A stretch of DNA of 64,000 bases from Moraxellaceae bacterium (GTDB lineage: Bacteria; Pseudomonadota; Gammaproteobacteria; Pseudomonadales; Moraxellaceae), in assembly GCA_004173455.1 (NCBI GenBank), contig SECL01000002.1:1-64000 (forward strand), read 5' to 3'. Shown one piece after another: positions 25,637-36,480 of this stretch (the first letter of the stretch is position 1; every line of letters starts with the position of its first letter). The translations under genes and the position numbers were made by a program. A model generated the notes under the pieces. It was not told the origin of the DNA, did no database searches, and saw nothing but the letters and a program-made list of their open reading frames with translations.

Positions 25637-27148
25637 TTACTTCAAGGAAATGGTGGTGTTGACACCAGCAGCCACTGCGCCATCTTCAAACCAGCGTGCC
25701 GTAATGGTTTTGGCTTGGGTGTAAAACATAATGGCTTGTTTGCCATAAGGACCTAAATCACCCAATTTAGACGCGCGTGAACCACTAAATGAAAATAAAG
25801 GCACAGGGACTGGAATGGGTACGTTAATGCCTATTTGACCCACATCAACTTCTTCTTGAAACTTACGTGCCGCCGCACCAGATTGCGTGAAAATAGCCGT
25901 GCCATTACCATTTGGATTTTGATTAATAAATTCTATGGCATCGCTTAAAGAATCGAGTGAGACAATGCACAGCACGGGGCCAAACACTTCCTGATTATAA
26001 ATTTTCATCTCGCCGGTCACGCCAGAGAAAATAGTCGCGCCCACAAAGTTGCCTTGCGCATAGCCTGTAACCACAGGATTACGTCCATCAAGCTCCAGTT
26101 TGGCACCTGCTTCAATACCGCTGGCAATCAAGCTTTCCACACGTTCACGTGCCGCACATGAAATAAGCGGGCCAATATCAGTGCCTTTTTCAACACCAGC
26201 ATTCACATTTAAGGTTTTGGCCAGCGCAACAATATCGTCAATCCATTCATTGGCTTTGCCCACCAATACCACCACCGATAACGCCATACAGCGTTGGCCA
26301 GCTGCGCCAAATGCAGCACCAGCAATATTATTTAAGGTTTGTTGTTTGTTGGCATCTGGCAAAATCACTGCATGATTTTTAGCGCCCATCATGCACTGCA
26401 CCCGTTTACCCGCAAGTGTTGCACGGTTGTACACATGCGTTCCCACAGCAGTTGAACCGACAAACGACACCGCTTTAATATCCGCATGATCGCAAATGGC
26501 ATTCACTGCATTTTCGCCACCATGAATCACGTTCAGAACACCTGCTGGAATGCCTGCTTCTAGCGCCAGCTCCACCAAGCGCATGGTGACCATGGGGTCT
26601 TGTTCTGACGGCTTTAATACAAAGGTATTACCGCAAGCAATCGCCATCGGAAACATCCATAGCGGAATCATGGCAGGGAAGTTAAACGGAGTGATACCAG
26701 CGCATACGCCCAAACCTTGCTGAATGGTATAAGTATCCACGCCATTGGCTACATTATTGGCCAATTCACCCATTTGCAGGTTGCCAATGTTGGCAGCATG
26801 TTCAACCACTTCTAAACCGCGAAATACATCACCTTCAGCGTCCGCTAAAGTTTTGCCTTGCTCAGCGGTCAAAATAGCCGCCAGCTCTGACATATTTTCG
26901 CGAATCAATTGCTGGTATTTTAAAAATATCCGTGCACGCACGCCAATTGGCGTAAAGCGCCATGCTTTAAAGGCTTCTTTTGCAGCACTGACAGCAGCAT
27001 TAATTTCGTCGTCTGTGGCAAATGGCACCCGTGCCAACACTTGTTGCGTGGCAGGATTAACCACATCACGCCATTGGGTGGTTTTTGATTCTACAAATTG
27101 GCCATTGATGAGCAATTTAACCGTTGGAATGGCGGTGTCAGTGGTCAT
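25637..27148 (-). CDS. mmsA: CoA-acylating methylmalonate-semialdehyde dehydrogenase
   Basis: 503 residues from ATG 27148 (AAGGATAT upstream); the frame extends 38 codons further with sequence unlike the family. The aldehyde dehydrogenase fold shows [20 protein letters not shown], the nucleotide-binding [12 protein letters not shown] and the catalytic cysteine in [11 protein letters not shown]. It converts methylmalonate semialdehyde to propionyl-CoA, the last step of the valine branch. It is the first gene of the operon and divergent from an AraC regulator, as in Pseudomonas aeruginosa mmsR-mmsAB. Confidence 0.95.
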   Translation of the reverse strand: MTTDTAIPTVKLLINGQFVESKTTQWRDVVNPATQQVLARVPFATDDEINAAVSAAKEAFKAWRFTPIGVRARIFLKYQQLIRENMSELAAILTAEQGKTLADAEGDVFRGLEVVEHAANIGNLQMGELANNVANGVDTYTIQQGLGVCAGITPFNFPAMIPLWMFPMAIACGNTFVLKPSEQDPMVTMRLVELALEAGIPAGVLNVIHGGENAVNAICDHADIKAVSFVGSTAVGTHVYNRATLAGKRVQCMMGAKNHAVILPDANKQQTLNNIAGAAFGAAGQRCMALSVVVLVGKANEWIDDIVALAKTLNVNAGVEKGTDIGPLISCAARERVESLIASGIEAGAKLELDGRNPVVTGYAQGNFVGATIFSGVTGEMKIYNQEVFGPVLCIVSLDSLSDAIEFINQNPNGNGTAIFTQSGAAARKFQEEVDVGQIGINVPIPVPVPLFSFSGSRASKLGDLGPYGKQAIMFYTQAKTITARWFEDGAVAAGVNTTISLK

Positions 27149-27321
27149 GGAAATATCCTTATCAAACAGGTCAGTCAAAGTCACAATATTTTTTAAGACT
27201 AAATAATACGGATTTGATTGGCTATGCCAGATTAGTTCAATTCTATTGAGTGAAATTACCATGTGAGCTGTTTTTATCGCGTATGATTTGTATCCAATAT
27301 GATGATAAAACTAATCTAGCG

Positions 27322-28332
27322 ATGGAAAAAAACAGTGTTTCAATTCATTTTGTTCGATCTGCACTAAAACCAATAATTGATCAAGATATTGATATAAATG
27401 ATATTTTAAATAAGTGTGGTATTGATTTGAGTGTACTGGATAACCCACATTCAAGAGTGAGTGCTGCGCAATTTGGGCAGCTATGGCTAAGTGTGGCTCA
27501 TTGCCTTAATGATGAATTTTTTGGTCAAGATACTCATCGCATGAAGGTCGGTAGTTTTGCGATGTTGTGCAAAACATTGATTCACTGTAAGACTTTAAAA
27601 AATGCTTTCGTGGTGATGCTAAGTTTTTTTAATTTAATACTTGATGATTTTTATTCTGAGCTGGTAGTAGACGGTCAATATAGTAAAATTCAAATAAGCT
27701 ATAAAAACCAATTATCGCCCCAGCAAATTGCACCAGTGTTTGGTTATGAAACATTATTAATGTTGCAACACGGGATTGCCTGTTGGTTGGTGAGCCGTCG
27801 TATTCCCGTGTTAGTGGCCGACTTTGCCTATCCAGAACCTAGCTATAGTGCTGAATACCAGTTGATGTATTCATCCGAATTGAAGTTTGATCAGCCCTAT
27901 ACATCACTGAGTTTTGAGACCAGTTATCTGCAACTGGCAGTTTTGCAAAATGAACAGACAGCCAATGATTTTATTCGGCAAGCACCGACCAATATTGTCT
28001 TAAAGTATAAAAATCATTCTAGTTTTTCAGCCAGTATTCGCAAGATATTGCGTGCAACGCCGATGCCAGCGTGGCCAGATTTTTATAGTTTTGCCTTGAG
28101 TTTCAATATGACGCGCTCAACCTTGCGCAGACGTTTAAGTGAGGAGGGGCAACCTTTTCAGACGATCAAGGATCAATTGCGGCGTGATTTCGCCATGAAT
28201 TTACTCAAACAAACCGATCAAAATTTGGTTGATATTGCTATGCAATTGGGTTTTGCAGAACCGAGTGCATTTCATCGCGCATTTAAAAAATGGACCAATC
28301 AGACGCCCACTGAGTATCGGGCGCAATTATGA
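27322..28332 (+). CDS. AraC-family regulator, probable activator of the valine operon (MmsR-like role)
   Basis: 336 residues from ATG 27322; this start aligns with the paralogue at 14185 (SVSIHFVRSALKP). The N-terminal Arabinose_bd-type domain is followed by two HTH motifs (FALSFNMTRSTLRRRLSEEG and NLVDIAMQLGFAEPSAFHRAFKKWTNQTPTEYRAQL). It is divergent from mmsA with 173 bp between starts, the usual arrangement for a local activator. The effector is unknown; 3-hydroxyisobutyrate or valine would fit by analogy. Confidence 0.9.
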   Translation: MEKNSVSIHFVRSALKPIIDQDIDINDILNKCGIDLSVLDNPHSRVSAAQFGQLWLSVAHCLNDEFFGQDTHRMKVGSFAMLCKTLIHCKTLKNAFVVMLSFFNLILDDFYSELVVDGQYSKIQISYKNQLSPQQIAPVFGYETLLMLQHGIACWLVSRRIPVLVADFAYPEPSYSAEYQLMYSSELKFDQPYTSLSFETSYLQLAVLQNEQTANDFIRQAPTNIVLKYKNHSSFSASIRKILRATPMPAWPDFYSFALSFNMTRSTLRRRLSEEGQPFQTIKDQLRRDFAMNLLKQTDQNLVDIAMQLGFAEPSAFHRAFKKWTNQTPTEYRAQL

Positions 28333-28348
28333 TGAATGATGAAGAAAA

Positions 28349-28888
28349 TTAAGCTTGGTACAGCCCTGCATGCACTTGTCCGGCGCGGGTTTGCTTGAGC
28401 AATTGCCAGTGAACAGGGAGTTGCAATTGCTGCAACGGACGGTCGGCTTCTATATAAATTTTGGCCGATGGATTGAGCAGGGGGTCAATTAATTCAGCTA
28501 AAGGCGTCCATAAGTTAAGGCTGTAAGGTGGATCTAAAAATACCAGATCAAATTTGCCCGAAAGTTTGCCCAAGGCTTGCTCTGCCTTGGCACATATCAC
28601 CTGTGCTGTGGTGCATTGTAATTGCAACAAGTTATCCTTGAGGCGTTGTGCTTGCTTGCGGTCGGCTTCTATCAAGGTGCAGGAAGCGGCTCCGCGCGAT
28701 AATGCTTCGATACCAAGCGCCCCCGAGCCTGCGCATACATCCAGCACATTTTTGCCAGCAATATCCCACATCAGCCAGTTAAACAGGGTTTCACGTACCC
28801 GGTCAGGTGTTGGCCGTAAACCATCGACACTGTCAAAACGAATAAGGCGACGTTTCCATTCTCCGCCAATAATACGAACCTGATTCAT
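28349..28888 (-). CDS. rsmD: 16S rRNA (guanine(966)-N2)-methyltransferase
   Basis: A 179-residue SAM-dependent methyltransferase. The N-terminal RIIGGEWKRRLI and LRPTPDRVRETLFNWL, the SAM-binding VLDVCAGSGALGIEALSRGA and the catalytic FLDPPYSL are diagnostic of RsmD. It methylates G966 of 16S rRNA in the assembled small subunit. The 3' end lies 16 bp from the convergent AraC regulator's end. Confidence 0.96.
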   Translation of the reverse strand: MNQVRIIGGEWKRRLIRFDSVDGLRPTPDRVRETLFNWLMWDIAGKNVLDVCAGSGALGIEALSRGAASCTLIEADRKQAQRLKDNLLQLQCTTAQVICAKAEQALGKLSGKFDLVFLDPPYSLNLWTPLAELIDPLLNPSAKIYIEADRPLQQLQLPVHWQLLKQTRAGQVHAGLYQA

Positions 28889-28908
28889 GAGTTATTCCTT
28901 GTCGCTCG

Positions 28909-30888
28909 CTATTCTTCATCACTGGCTGGTGCGGGCTGCGGATTCACCGTGTGGTGATGAGCCTGACTGGCCTGTTCGGAAATTTCCTCAGGCTTCATGC
29001 CGGCTGTCATCAAACCGCCAGTAATGCTGCCCGGTGCGGGTTTAATCGGATTGGTGTCCATCTGGTGAACCACGTAGTCAAACAGGGGGCGAGCCAGTGC
29101 CGCTGCCGCTGCACCATGTTTGCCATTTTCCAGAATCACGGCCACGGCCAGCTTGGGATTATCCGCAGGGGCAAAGCCAACAAACAGGCCATGATCGTAG
29201 TGTCGTTCATCCAGCGCCGCTTCGTTATACCGCTTGCCCTGAGCAATACTTTTCACTTGCGCCGTTCCGGTTTTCCCAGCGATTTCGTAGCCTTTTAGGC
29301 CAACTTTTAAGCGTCCGCCTGTCCCCGCGCGAATTACATTGACCATGGCATCGCGCATATTATTCCAGTCCTGCTCGGTGCCATTAAAGTTCACTTTGCC
29401 ATCGGGAGCATTGTGTACATGATAGGGCTGCGGGCCTTTGCTTTCACGCAATACATGCGGAGTCAGATGATGGCCGTGATTGGCAGTAATCGCGGTTGCC
29501 AGTGCTAGTTGGATGGGCGTTGCGGTAAATGCACCCTGACCAATACTCACCGAAATGGTTTCACCGGGTAGCCATTTGCTATTGCGCTTTTGCATTTTCC
29601 ATTTGGGAGAGGGGTATAGGCCTGAGCTTTCATTGGGCAGATCAATACCGGTTTTTTCACCAAAACCAAACTGGGTCATCCAGTCGTGCATATTATCAAT
29701 GCCCATCCGATAGGCCAGTACATAAAAAAAGGTATCGCATGACCACGTAATGGCTTTATTGAGATCCACCGTGCCGTGTCCGGTTTTTTTCCAGTCACGG
29801 AAGCGGTGTGAATCGCCCGGTAAATGAAAGTAGCCGGGATCATAAATTTGTGTGTTCCAGTTGACCAGATTGTAATGAATGCCACCCAGTCCTTCCATAG
29901 GTTTAATGGTGGAGCCGGGCGGATAGGCACCTTGCAACGCGCGGTTGTAAAGTGGCTGATCGGGATTATCGCGTAAGCCGTTATAATCGGTATGACTGAT
30001 GCCGGTCACAAATAAGTTGGGATTAAAACTGGGATTACTGACAAAGGCCAGAATTTCACCGGTTCGCGGATTGATGGCCACAATCGCGCCACGTCGCCCC
30101 GACAACTGCGTATTGGCAATGCTTTGCAGGCCATAATCCAGTGATAAGTACAAATCGTTGCCCCGAATCGCTGGGGTTTGACCAAGATGACGCAAGATTT
30201 GTCCATGCGCATCAGCTTCAACATATTGATAGCCCGGCTTGCCATGCAGCAGGTCTTCATAAAATTTTTCAACCCCAATCTTGCCGATCAGGTCTGTTCC
30301 GGCATAGGCGTTTTTATCCAGTTCGCCCATTTCTTTTTCATTAATACGTCCCACATAGCCAATCACATGCGCAAACAGTTCGGCATGCGGGTAAAAGCGA
30401 GTCATTTTGGTTTCAATATTCACCCCGGGAAAGGTGTATTTGAGTTCACTAAACCGAGCAATTTGTTGTTCATTGAGATTGAGCTTAATCGCCAGTGGTT
30501 CGGACTTGCGGCTCGACTTGGCGCGATGCCTGAATTTTTGTAGATCATCCAGCGACAAATCCAGCACAGGCACGAGTCGTTTCAGCGTATCTTCAACATT
30601 TTCAATATCTGTCCGGTTGATGACAGCGGTAAATACAGGATAGTTGTCGGCCAGCAGGATGCCATTGCGGTCGTAAATATAACCCCGTGCCGGCGGAATA
30701 GCCTGCAAGCGAATCCGGTTTTTGTCGGCTGCACTGTGGTATTGGCCATACTGAAAAATCTGCAAATAGGTATAACGCGCCAGCAAGCCCATAAAACAAC
30801 ACACCACAAAAGCCACGGCAAACCAGACGCGATGGCGAAAGATTTTTTGATCTTGATGAGGGTTTTTAAGCGGAAGCGGGCTCTTCAT
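28909..30888 (-). CDS. mrdA: Penicillin-binding protein 2 (peptidoglycan D,D-transpeptidase)
   Basis: 659 residues. One membrane anchor (about residues 22-45) precedes the PBP dimerisation domain (RGYIYDRNGILLADN). The transpeptidase domain has active-site SxxK in PPGSTIKPMEG, SxD in WSCDTFFY and KTG in IAGKTGTAQ. It crosslinks side-wall peptidoglycan in the elongasome with RodA and is a target of beta-lactams such as mecillinam. The usual neighbour rodA (mrdB) is not adjacent. It lies just upstream of rsmD on the same strand (20 bp gap). Confidence 0.96.
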   Translation of the reverse strand: MKSPLPLKNPHQDQKIFRHRVWFAVAFVVCCFMGLLARYTYLQIFQYGQYHSAADKNRIRLQAIPPARGYIYDRNGILLADNYPVFTAVINRTDIENVEDTLKRLVPVLDLSLDDLQKFRHRAKSSRKSEPLAIKLNLNEQQIARFSELKYTFPGVNIETKMTRFYPHAELFAHVIGYVGRINEKEMGELDKNAYAGTDLIGKIGVEKFYEDLLHGKPGYQYVEADAHGQILRHLGQTPAIRGNDLYLSLDYGLQSIANTQLSGRRGAIVAINPRTGEILAFVSNPSFNPNLFVTGISHTDYNGLRDNPDQPLYNRALQGAYPPGSTIKPMEGLGGIHYNLVNWNTQIYDPGYFHLPGDSHRFRDWKKTGHGTVDLNKAITWSCDTFFYVLAYRMGIDNMHDWMTQFGFGEKTGIDLPNESSGLYPSPKWKMQKRNSKWLPGETISVSIGQGAFTATPIQLALATAITANHGHHLTPHVLRESKGPQPYHVHNAPDGKVNFNGTEQDWNNMRDAMVNVIRAGTGGRLKVGLKGYEIAGKTGTAQVKSIAQGKRYNEAALDERHYDHGLFVGFAPADNPKLAVAVILENGKHGAAAAALARPLFDYVVHQMDTNPIKPAPGSITGGLMTAGMKPEEISEQASQAHHHTVNPQPAPASDEE

Positions 30889-31160
30889 ACAGGCAGGCGT
30901 AATAAGACAAGTCTAATTTTAGCTATATTTAACAATAGATGCCATTGTTCCGGCGTATTAAGTCCTAAAAGACGGCTGCTGGCCTTAATCTGTGAACACG
31001 CTTTGCATTTTCTTATCGGTTTCATCAAAAAAAACGCGACAGAGGTACGACTTTTGTCTAAACTTTCGCGCCGTCCACCCTGCATTGGTGGACACCAAGT
31101 TGGCACCGCGAGTACCAATCCTGCGGAAGAGTTTAACCCTAGTCATGAGAAGGGTGGCCT

Positions 31161-32687
31161 GTGTTTACAACAAAAGATAATTTATTGATTGCCGCCGTTA
31201 TTTTGTACATTCTGGCAAATGTGGTGGTCGGGGTGCTTGCGGCAAGACGTGTGAAAAACAGTACCGACTATATTGTGGCAGGCCATCGCTTGCCGTTATA
31301 TATGGTCATTGCTACCGTTTTTGCAACTTGGTTTGGTTCAGAAACGCTGCTGGGCACATCTTCGACCTTTGTGCGTGAGGGAATGAGCGGAATTGTGGCC
31401 GATCCATTTGGTGCGGCGCTGTGCCTGATTCTAGTCGGGCTATTTTTTGCAGGGCCATTGTATCGACTCAAACTGCTGACCATTGGTGACTACTATAAAA
31501 TCCGCTATGGCCGCGATATTGAAATTGCCACTTCTGTCGTGATTATTATTTCTTATTTGGGTTGGGTCGCGGCACAATTTACCGCGCTAGGGGTGGTATT
31601 TAATTCCATTTCCCACGGTCTCATCAGTCAGAATGCCGGAATTTATCTTGGGGCGGCCATTGTGCTGATTTATACCATTTTTGGTGGCATGTGGTCGGTT
31701 GCCTTAACTGACCTGATTCAAATGGCCACGATTGCCATTGGTCTTGTGGTGATTACCTGGGTGATCACTGGGCAAGTGGATGGTGGTGCGCCTGCTGTGA
31801 TCCAACAGGCCGCAGAATCGGGCAAACTCAACATGCTGCCGGATACCTCGCTGGTAGGCTGGCTGGGCTTTTTTAGCGCCCTCATTACGCTGGGTTTTGG
31901 TTCTATTCCGCAGCAGGATGTATTCCAGCGTGCCATGTCGGCCAACAGTGAAAAAAATGCCAAACGTGGTGCCGTAATTGGCGGTGTGCTTTATCTGGTC
32001 ATTGCCATGATGCCCATTTATCTGGCCTATACTGCCTTTATGATTGAACCGGCAACTGTTCAGGCCATGCTAAGCGATAGTGGTGATCCTCAACTGGTCT
32101 TACCGACTTTAGTGATGAATCACACGCCGTTTTTTGTGCAGATTATTTTCTTTGGTGCGGTATTGTCGGCGATTATGAGTACGGCTTCAGCCACCTTGCT
32201 GGCACCTTCTAGCATGATTAGCGAAAATATTCTTTCGCGGTTTTTTATTGGGCGTAATGAAAAATACAAACTGCGCTTTATTCGTAGTTCGGTGATGTTG
32301 TTTGCATGTTTTGTGCTGCTGTATGCGGTGCAGTCTGAACAATCCATTTTTCAAATGGTTGAAGATGCCTACAAGGTAGTGCTAGTCGGCGCATTTGTAC
32401 CATTGGCGTTTGGCTTGTACTGGCAGCGTGCCAGCCAAAATGGCGCGCGGCTTGCCATGTTATCAGGCATTATGAGCTGGCTGATTTTTGAATATCTGGA
32501 CAAGGACTCCAACTGGGCGGCATTGGGCTTTCCAGATGCGGCAGGGGTGTGTCCACCACAGTTGGCGGGCTTGCTGATTGCTGTGGTGGGCATGATTATT
32601 GGTAGCCTAATCTGGCCAAACCGCGCCGGTATGCCGCAGCCTATTTCTGAAAAAACACCAGATGAAACCGTGCTTAAGCTAAAATAA
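31161..32687 (+). CDS. Sodium:solute symporter family transporter
   Basis: A 508-residue inner-membrane protein with about 13 transmembrane helices. It starts at GTG 31161 with GAGAAGGG upstream. Family features include ATWFGSETLLGTSSTFVREGMSG and the conserved GFGSIPQQDVFQRAMSA, with NTD-YIVAGHRLP near the N-terminus. It belongs to the SSS family (TC 2.A.21), which moves solutes such as proline, pantothenate, acetate or choline with sodium. The substrate cannot be told from sequence. It is divergent from mrdA. Confidence 0.9.
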   Translation: MFTTKDNLLIAAVILYILANVVVGVLAARRVKNSTDYIVAGHRLPLYMVIATVFATWFGSETLLGTSSTFVREGMSGIVADPFGAALCLILVGLFFAGPLYRLKLLTIGDYYKIRYGRDIEIATSVVIIISYLGWVAAQFTALGVVFNSISHGLISQNAGIYLGAAIVLIYTIFGGMWSVALTDLIQMATIAIGLVVITWVITGQVDGGAPAVIQQAAESGKLNMLPDTSLVGWLGFFSALITLGFGSIPQQDVFQRAMSANSEKNAKRGAVIGGVLYLVIAMMPIYLAYTAFMIEPATVQAMLSDSGDPQLVLPTLVMNHTPFFVQIIFFGAVLSAIMSTASATLLAPSSMISENILSRFFIGRNEKYKLRFIRSSVMLFACFVLLYAVQSEQSIFQMVEDAYKVVLVGAFVPLAFGLYWQRASQNGARLAMLSGIMSWLIFEYLDKDSNWAALGFPDAAGVCPPQLAGLLIAVVGMIIGSLIWPNRAGMPQPISEKTPDETVLKLK

Positions 32688-32813
32688 AATCTTGTGATTG
32701 TGGGCGAATAATAGTGGTCAGGCAGATTTTTTCTGATAAAGTCTGCCTTGACTTAACCAAACGACGCCATAGACGGTGTTGCAGATCAAAAAAACCAGCA
32801 GGAGTGGTTCGAG

Positions 32814-33341
32814 ATGAATAAACAGTGGATTACAGCGCTGTTGACAGTGGGGTTGATGACCAGTGTGTCGGCACAGGCAGCAGTCAAGGACTGGTTTCCA
32901 AAGCCTGCTACAGACACGACAGGCCTAAAAAAAGTATATGCCGGTGTAGGGATCACCAATGAGCTGTATCACCTGAACGCTGAAATGCCTACCGGTTATG
33001 GCAATATTTATATCAAGGCAGGTGGCTTTATTGATGGGCCGAATGAACCTGCTGGGCAGATTGGCTTTCGTTATCCGTACTACCTGACTGGAACCGACAA
33101 AAACGGCTATTACTTTGGTGCATTTGCTGGTCATATTGAACCCAAAACCATTGATAATAAAAAATATAACCGTCTGGGCGCTGGTGGCGAGCTGTCCTAT
33201 GTCTGGATGAACAGTTCACGCGTGAGTGCAGCCAGTGTGGGTATTGGCGTGGGTGAGCGTAAAAAAGGCCGTGATGGCAGCAAGGAAGATTCCACCCCAA
33301 TGGTGGTGTTTGGTTATAGTTTTAGTTTTGGTATTTATTAA
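32814..33341 (+). CDS. Hypothetical exported beta-rich protein
   Basis: 175 residues with a signal peptide (about residues 1-23, cleavage near AQA-AVKDW). Short alternating amphipathic strands rich in Gly and Tyr, with a terminal aromatic (FSFGIY), suggest a small outer-membrane or periplasmic beta-barrel. No family was recognised. It stands between the symporter and the DUF445 gene on the same strand. Confidence 0.7.
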   Translation: MNKQWITALLTVGLMTSVSAQAAVKDWFPKPATDTTGLKKVYAGVGITNELYHLNAEMPTGYGNIYIKAGGFIDGPNEPAGQIGFRYPYYLTGTDKNGYYFGAFAGHIEPKTIDNKKYNRLGAGGELSYVWMNSSRVSAASVGIGVGERKKGRDGSKEDSTPMVVFGYSFSFGIY

Positions 33342-33439
33342 GCCCCGGTTCAATCATCATTAGAGCAGCAGATTTGGTGCTAATGGGGATTGGACTGAAG
33401 CCTATTTGATCATATTTAAGCGTCATTTGAGAGTGTTGC

Positions 33440-34756
33440 ATGCTGGAGTTTATTAGTCATTATTGGCAGGTCTTTGCAAATCGCCCCGATTTTTGGGCCA
33501 TTTTAAGTATTGTACCCGTAACGGCCTTTGTGACTTGGGCGCACGTCTGGATGGCGCTAAAAATGGTGTTTTATCCCATTAAGTTCTGGGGTTTCCATAT
33601 TGGTTCGCTGCCTGTAGGCTGGCAGGGGATCGTGCCACGCAAGGCTGGTCGAATTTCAGGTATTATTACCGACAATACACTCTCAAAATTAGGTTCACTA
33701 CAGGAGTTTCTTCAGGCTATGGAGCCTGATGAAATGGCCAAAATCATTGGTGATCAGGTCGGCTATGACCTTGAGCATCTCATTGATGAAGTCATGCTGG
33801 AGCGTAATCCGGTATTGTGGGAAAACTTACCTTTTTCTATTAAGCGCCGTATTTATAGTCAAGCGCAAAAACAGATTCCTACCGTATTACGGGATCTGGT
33901 CAATGAACTGACTTTTAATGTGGAAAATCTGGTCGACATGCGTGAAATGGTCGTGCGCCAGATGGAAGATGACCGCCGTTTAATGGTGCGTATGTTCCTA
34001 AAAGTGGGTCAAAAAGAAATCAATTTTATCTGGCATATTAGCGCGCTGATTGGCATGTTCTTTGGCTTTTTCCAGATGGCAGTTTGGTTTTTTGTGCCTT
34101 GGCATTGGACAGTGCCTTTTTGGGCGGCAGTCTGGGGCTTTTTGACTAACTGGATTGCGATCTGGATGGTGTTTAATCCAATAGAACCGCATCCGATACG
34201 CTATCTCAAATTATTTCGCCGTACCAATACAAAAATTCCATTTGTTACCCCCGTGATTCCGCATATTGCCACCTATAACTGGCAGGGTGCGTTTATGAAG
34301 CGTCAGGTTGAAGTCTCTGATGTATTTGCAAAAGTCGTCACCGAAGAGTTGATCACCCTCAAAAGTATCATGACGGAGATGATGTACGGTTCACGTTCGG
34401 CTAAAACCCGACGTATTTTAAAGCGTCATATTAATAAAATTATGGAAACGCCTGTAGTGCGTACCAGCTTGCAAGTCAGTATTGGCATGAAAGAATATGC
34501 CAGACTCAAAACGGATCTGATTGACCGTTCGATTCAGATTACGATGGTGCCGATTTCTGATCCGGTGCTCAACCAGAGCCGCGCTGAAAAAATTTACCAC
34601 ATGTTCCGTGAGCGAATTCTGGCGCTGTCACCCAAAGAGTTCCAAAATCTGCTTCGGCCAGCCTTTCAGGAAGACGAGTGGATTTTGATTGTCTTGGGCG
34701 GAGTAACTGGTTTTATTGCCGGAACCATTCACTTGTTTGTGGCATTTCTGCGCTAA
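33440..34756 (+). CDS. DUF445 family membrane protein
   Basis: 438 residues. An N-terminal helix (18-45) is followed by a long soluble region with GSLPVGWQGIVPRKAGRISGI and paired membrane segments near 200-240 (GFLTNWIAIWMVFNPIEPHPI). The block VTPVIPHIATYNWQGAFMKRQVEVSDVFAKVV is typical of the DUF445/YheB family, and the C-terminus has a terminal hydrophobic helix (IVLGGVTGFIAGTIHLFVAFL). The function of this family is not established. A strong terminator follows. Confidence 0.85.
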   Translation: MLEFISHYWQVFANRPDFWAILSIVPVTAFVTWAHVWMALKMVFYPIKFWGFHIGSLPVGWQGIVPRKAGRISGIITDNTLSKLGSLQEFLQAMEPDEMAKIIGDQVGYDLEHLIDEVMLERNPVLWENLPFSIKRRIYSQAQKQIPTVLRDLVNELTFNVENLVDMREMVVRQMEDDRRLMVRMFLKVGQKEINFIWHISALIGMFFGFFQMAVWFFVPWHWTVPFWAAVWGFLTNWIAIWMVFNPIEPHPIRYLKLFRRTNTKIPFVTPVIPHIATYNWQGAFMKRQVEVSDVFAKVVTEELITLKSIMTEMMYGSRSAKTRRILKRHINKIMETPVVRTSLQVSIGMKEYARLKTDLIDRSIQITMVPISDPVLNQSRAEKIYHMFRERILALSPKEFQNLLRPAFQEDEWILIVLGGVTGFIAGTIHLFVAFLR

Positions 34757-34768
34757 ACAAATATCAAA

Positions 34769-34809
34769 GCCAGCCTTGGCTCATCACTGAGACTAGGGCT
34801 GGCTTTTTT
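34769..34809 (+). terminator. Terminator after the DUF445 gene
   Basis: GCCAGCC (34769-34775) pairs with GGCTGGC (34797-34803), followed by six T. Confidence 0.88.
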
Positions 34810-35038
34810 AACACTTAGGTCTTATGGTTTTTGTTCCTACAGTTGGTAATGATAAGCATGAGATGCTGCTAAAGTGCCCAGTTGTCTATAAGTTCAGGCA
34901 AGATGACTTGCCCGTTTGATAGAATTTCTTACGCAATTGCTGGCACAGGATCGAAAAAAACTTGAGTCCAGCCAGTTGTGAATGTATTGTTACGCCAATC
35001 TTTTAAGTTTTAATTTGAAATTTATTTTTTGTTATTGA

Positions 35039-35701
<663 letters not shown>

Positions 35702-35714
35702 CAGTGTGTTGAGT

Positions 35715-35743
35715 AAAAAACGGGGCATTAACCCCGTTTTTTT
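35715..35743 (+). terminator. Terminator of adk
   Basis: AAAAAACGGGG, a short CATTAA loop, then CCCCGTTTTTTT: a textbook stem with a T-run. On the minus strand it could also serve nth. Confidence 0.9.
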
Positions 35744-35770
35744 ATGGCCTCTATTTTTATTTTATAATTT

Positions 35771-36478
35771 TTATGTTGAGCTGGCGTTTGATGATTCAAG
35801 GGATGAAAGATTATCTTGCAGCTGCTTAATTGCCTTAGCCGCGCCAAATTCATATTTATCTGGCCATTGGCACAGGTCTGCCACAATACAACTGGCGCAT
35901 AACGGTTTGCGCGCCTTACAGGTATAACGGCCATGCAGCAAAATCCAGTGATGCGCATTGGTCAGGTAGCGCTTGGGTACAACCTTTAATAGTTTTTTTT
36001 CGACGCCTTCTACCGTTTTTGCGGGTGCCAGTCCAGTCCGGTTGCTCACGCGAAAAATATGCGTATCCACTGCCATGGTGGGATGGCCAAAGGCAGTGTT
36101 CAACACCACATTGGCAGTTTTGCGCCCCACACCGGCCAATGCTTCCAGCGCTTTACGGTCATCTGGCACCTGACCAGCATGTAGCTCAATCAGCATCTGG
36201 CAGGTTTTAATAATATTATTGGCCTTGGCCGTATAAAAGTTAATGGTTTTGATATATTCCTTTAACCCATCCACACCCAATGCCAGAATACTTGCAGGCG
36301 TGTTGGCTACTGCAAACAGTTTGGCCGTGGCCTTATTCACGCCCACATCAGTCATCTGAGCCGACAGAATCACCGCAATGAGTAATTCAAATGGCGAGTG
36401 ATACACCAGTTCGGTGGTGGGATCAGGACGCTGGGCTTGCAAGCGCTCAAAAAACTCGTTGATATGTTTAGGCTTCAT
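35771..36478 (-). CDS. nth: Endonuclease III
   Basis: 235 residues. The helix-hairpin-helix LAGVGRKTANVVLNTAFGH includes the catalytic Lys, with the Asp in MAVDTHIFRVSNRTG. The C-terminal [4Fe-4S] cluster cysteines are spaced CKARKPLCASCIVADLC. It is a DNA glycosylase/AP lyase for oxidised pyrimidines in base excision repair. A C-terminal tail of about 20 residues beyond the cluster is longer than in E. coli. It starts two bases after the rsxB stop, so the pair is co-transcribed. Confidence 0.96.
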   Translation of the reverse strand: MKPKHINEFFERLQAQRPDPTTELVYHSPFELLIAVILSAQMTDVGVNKATAKLFAVANTPASILALGVDGLKEYIKTINFYTAKANNIIKTCQMLIELHAGQVPDDRKALEALAGVGRKTANVVLNTAFGHPTMAVDTHIFRVSNRTGLAPAKTVEGVEKKLLKVVPKRYLTNAHHWILLHGRYTCKARKPLCASCIVADLCQWPDKYEFGAAKAIKQLQDNLSSLESSNASST

Positions 36479-36480
36479 GG

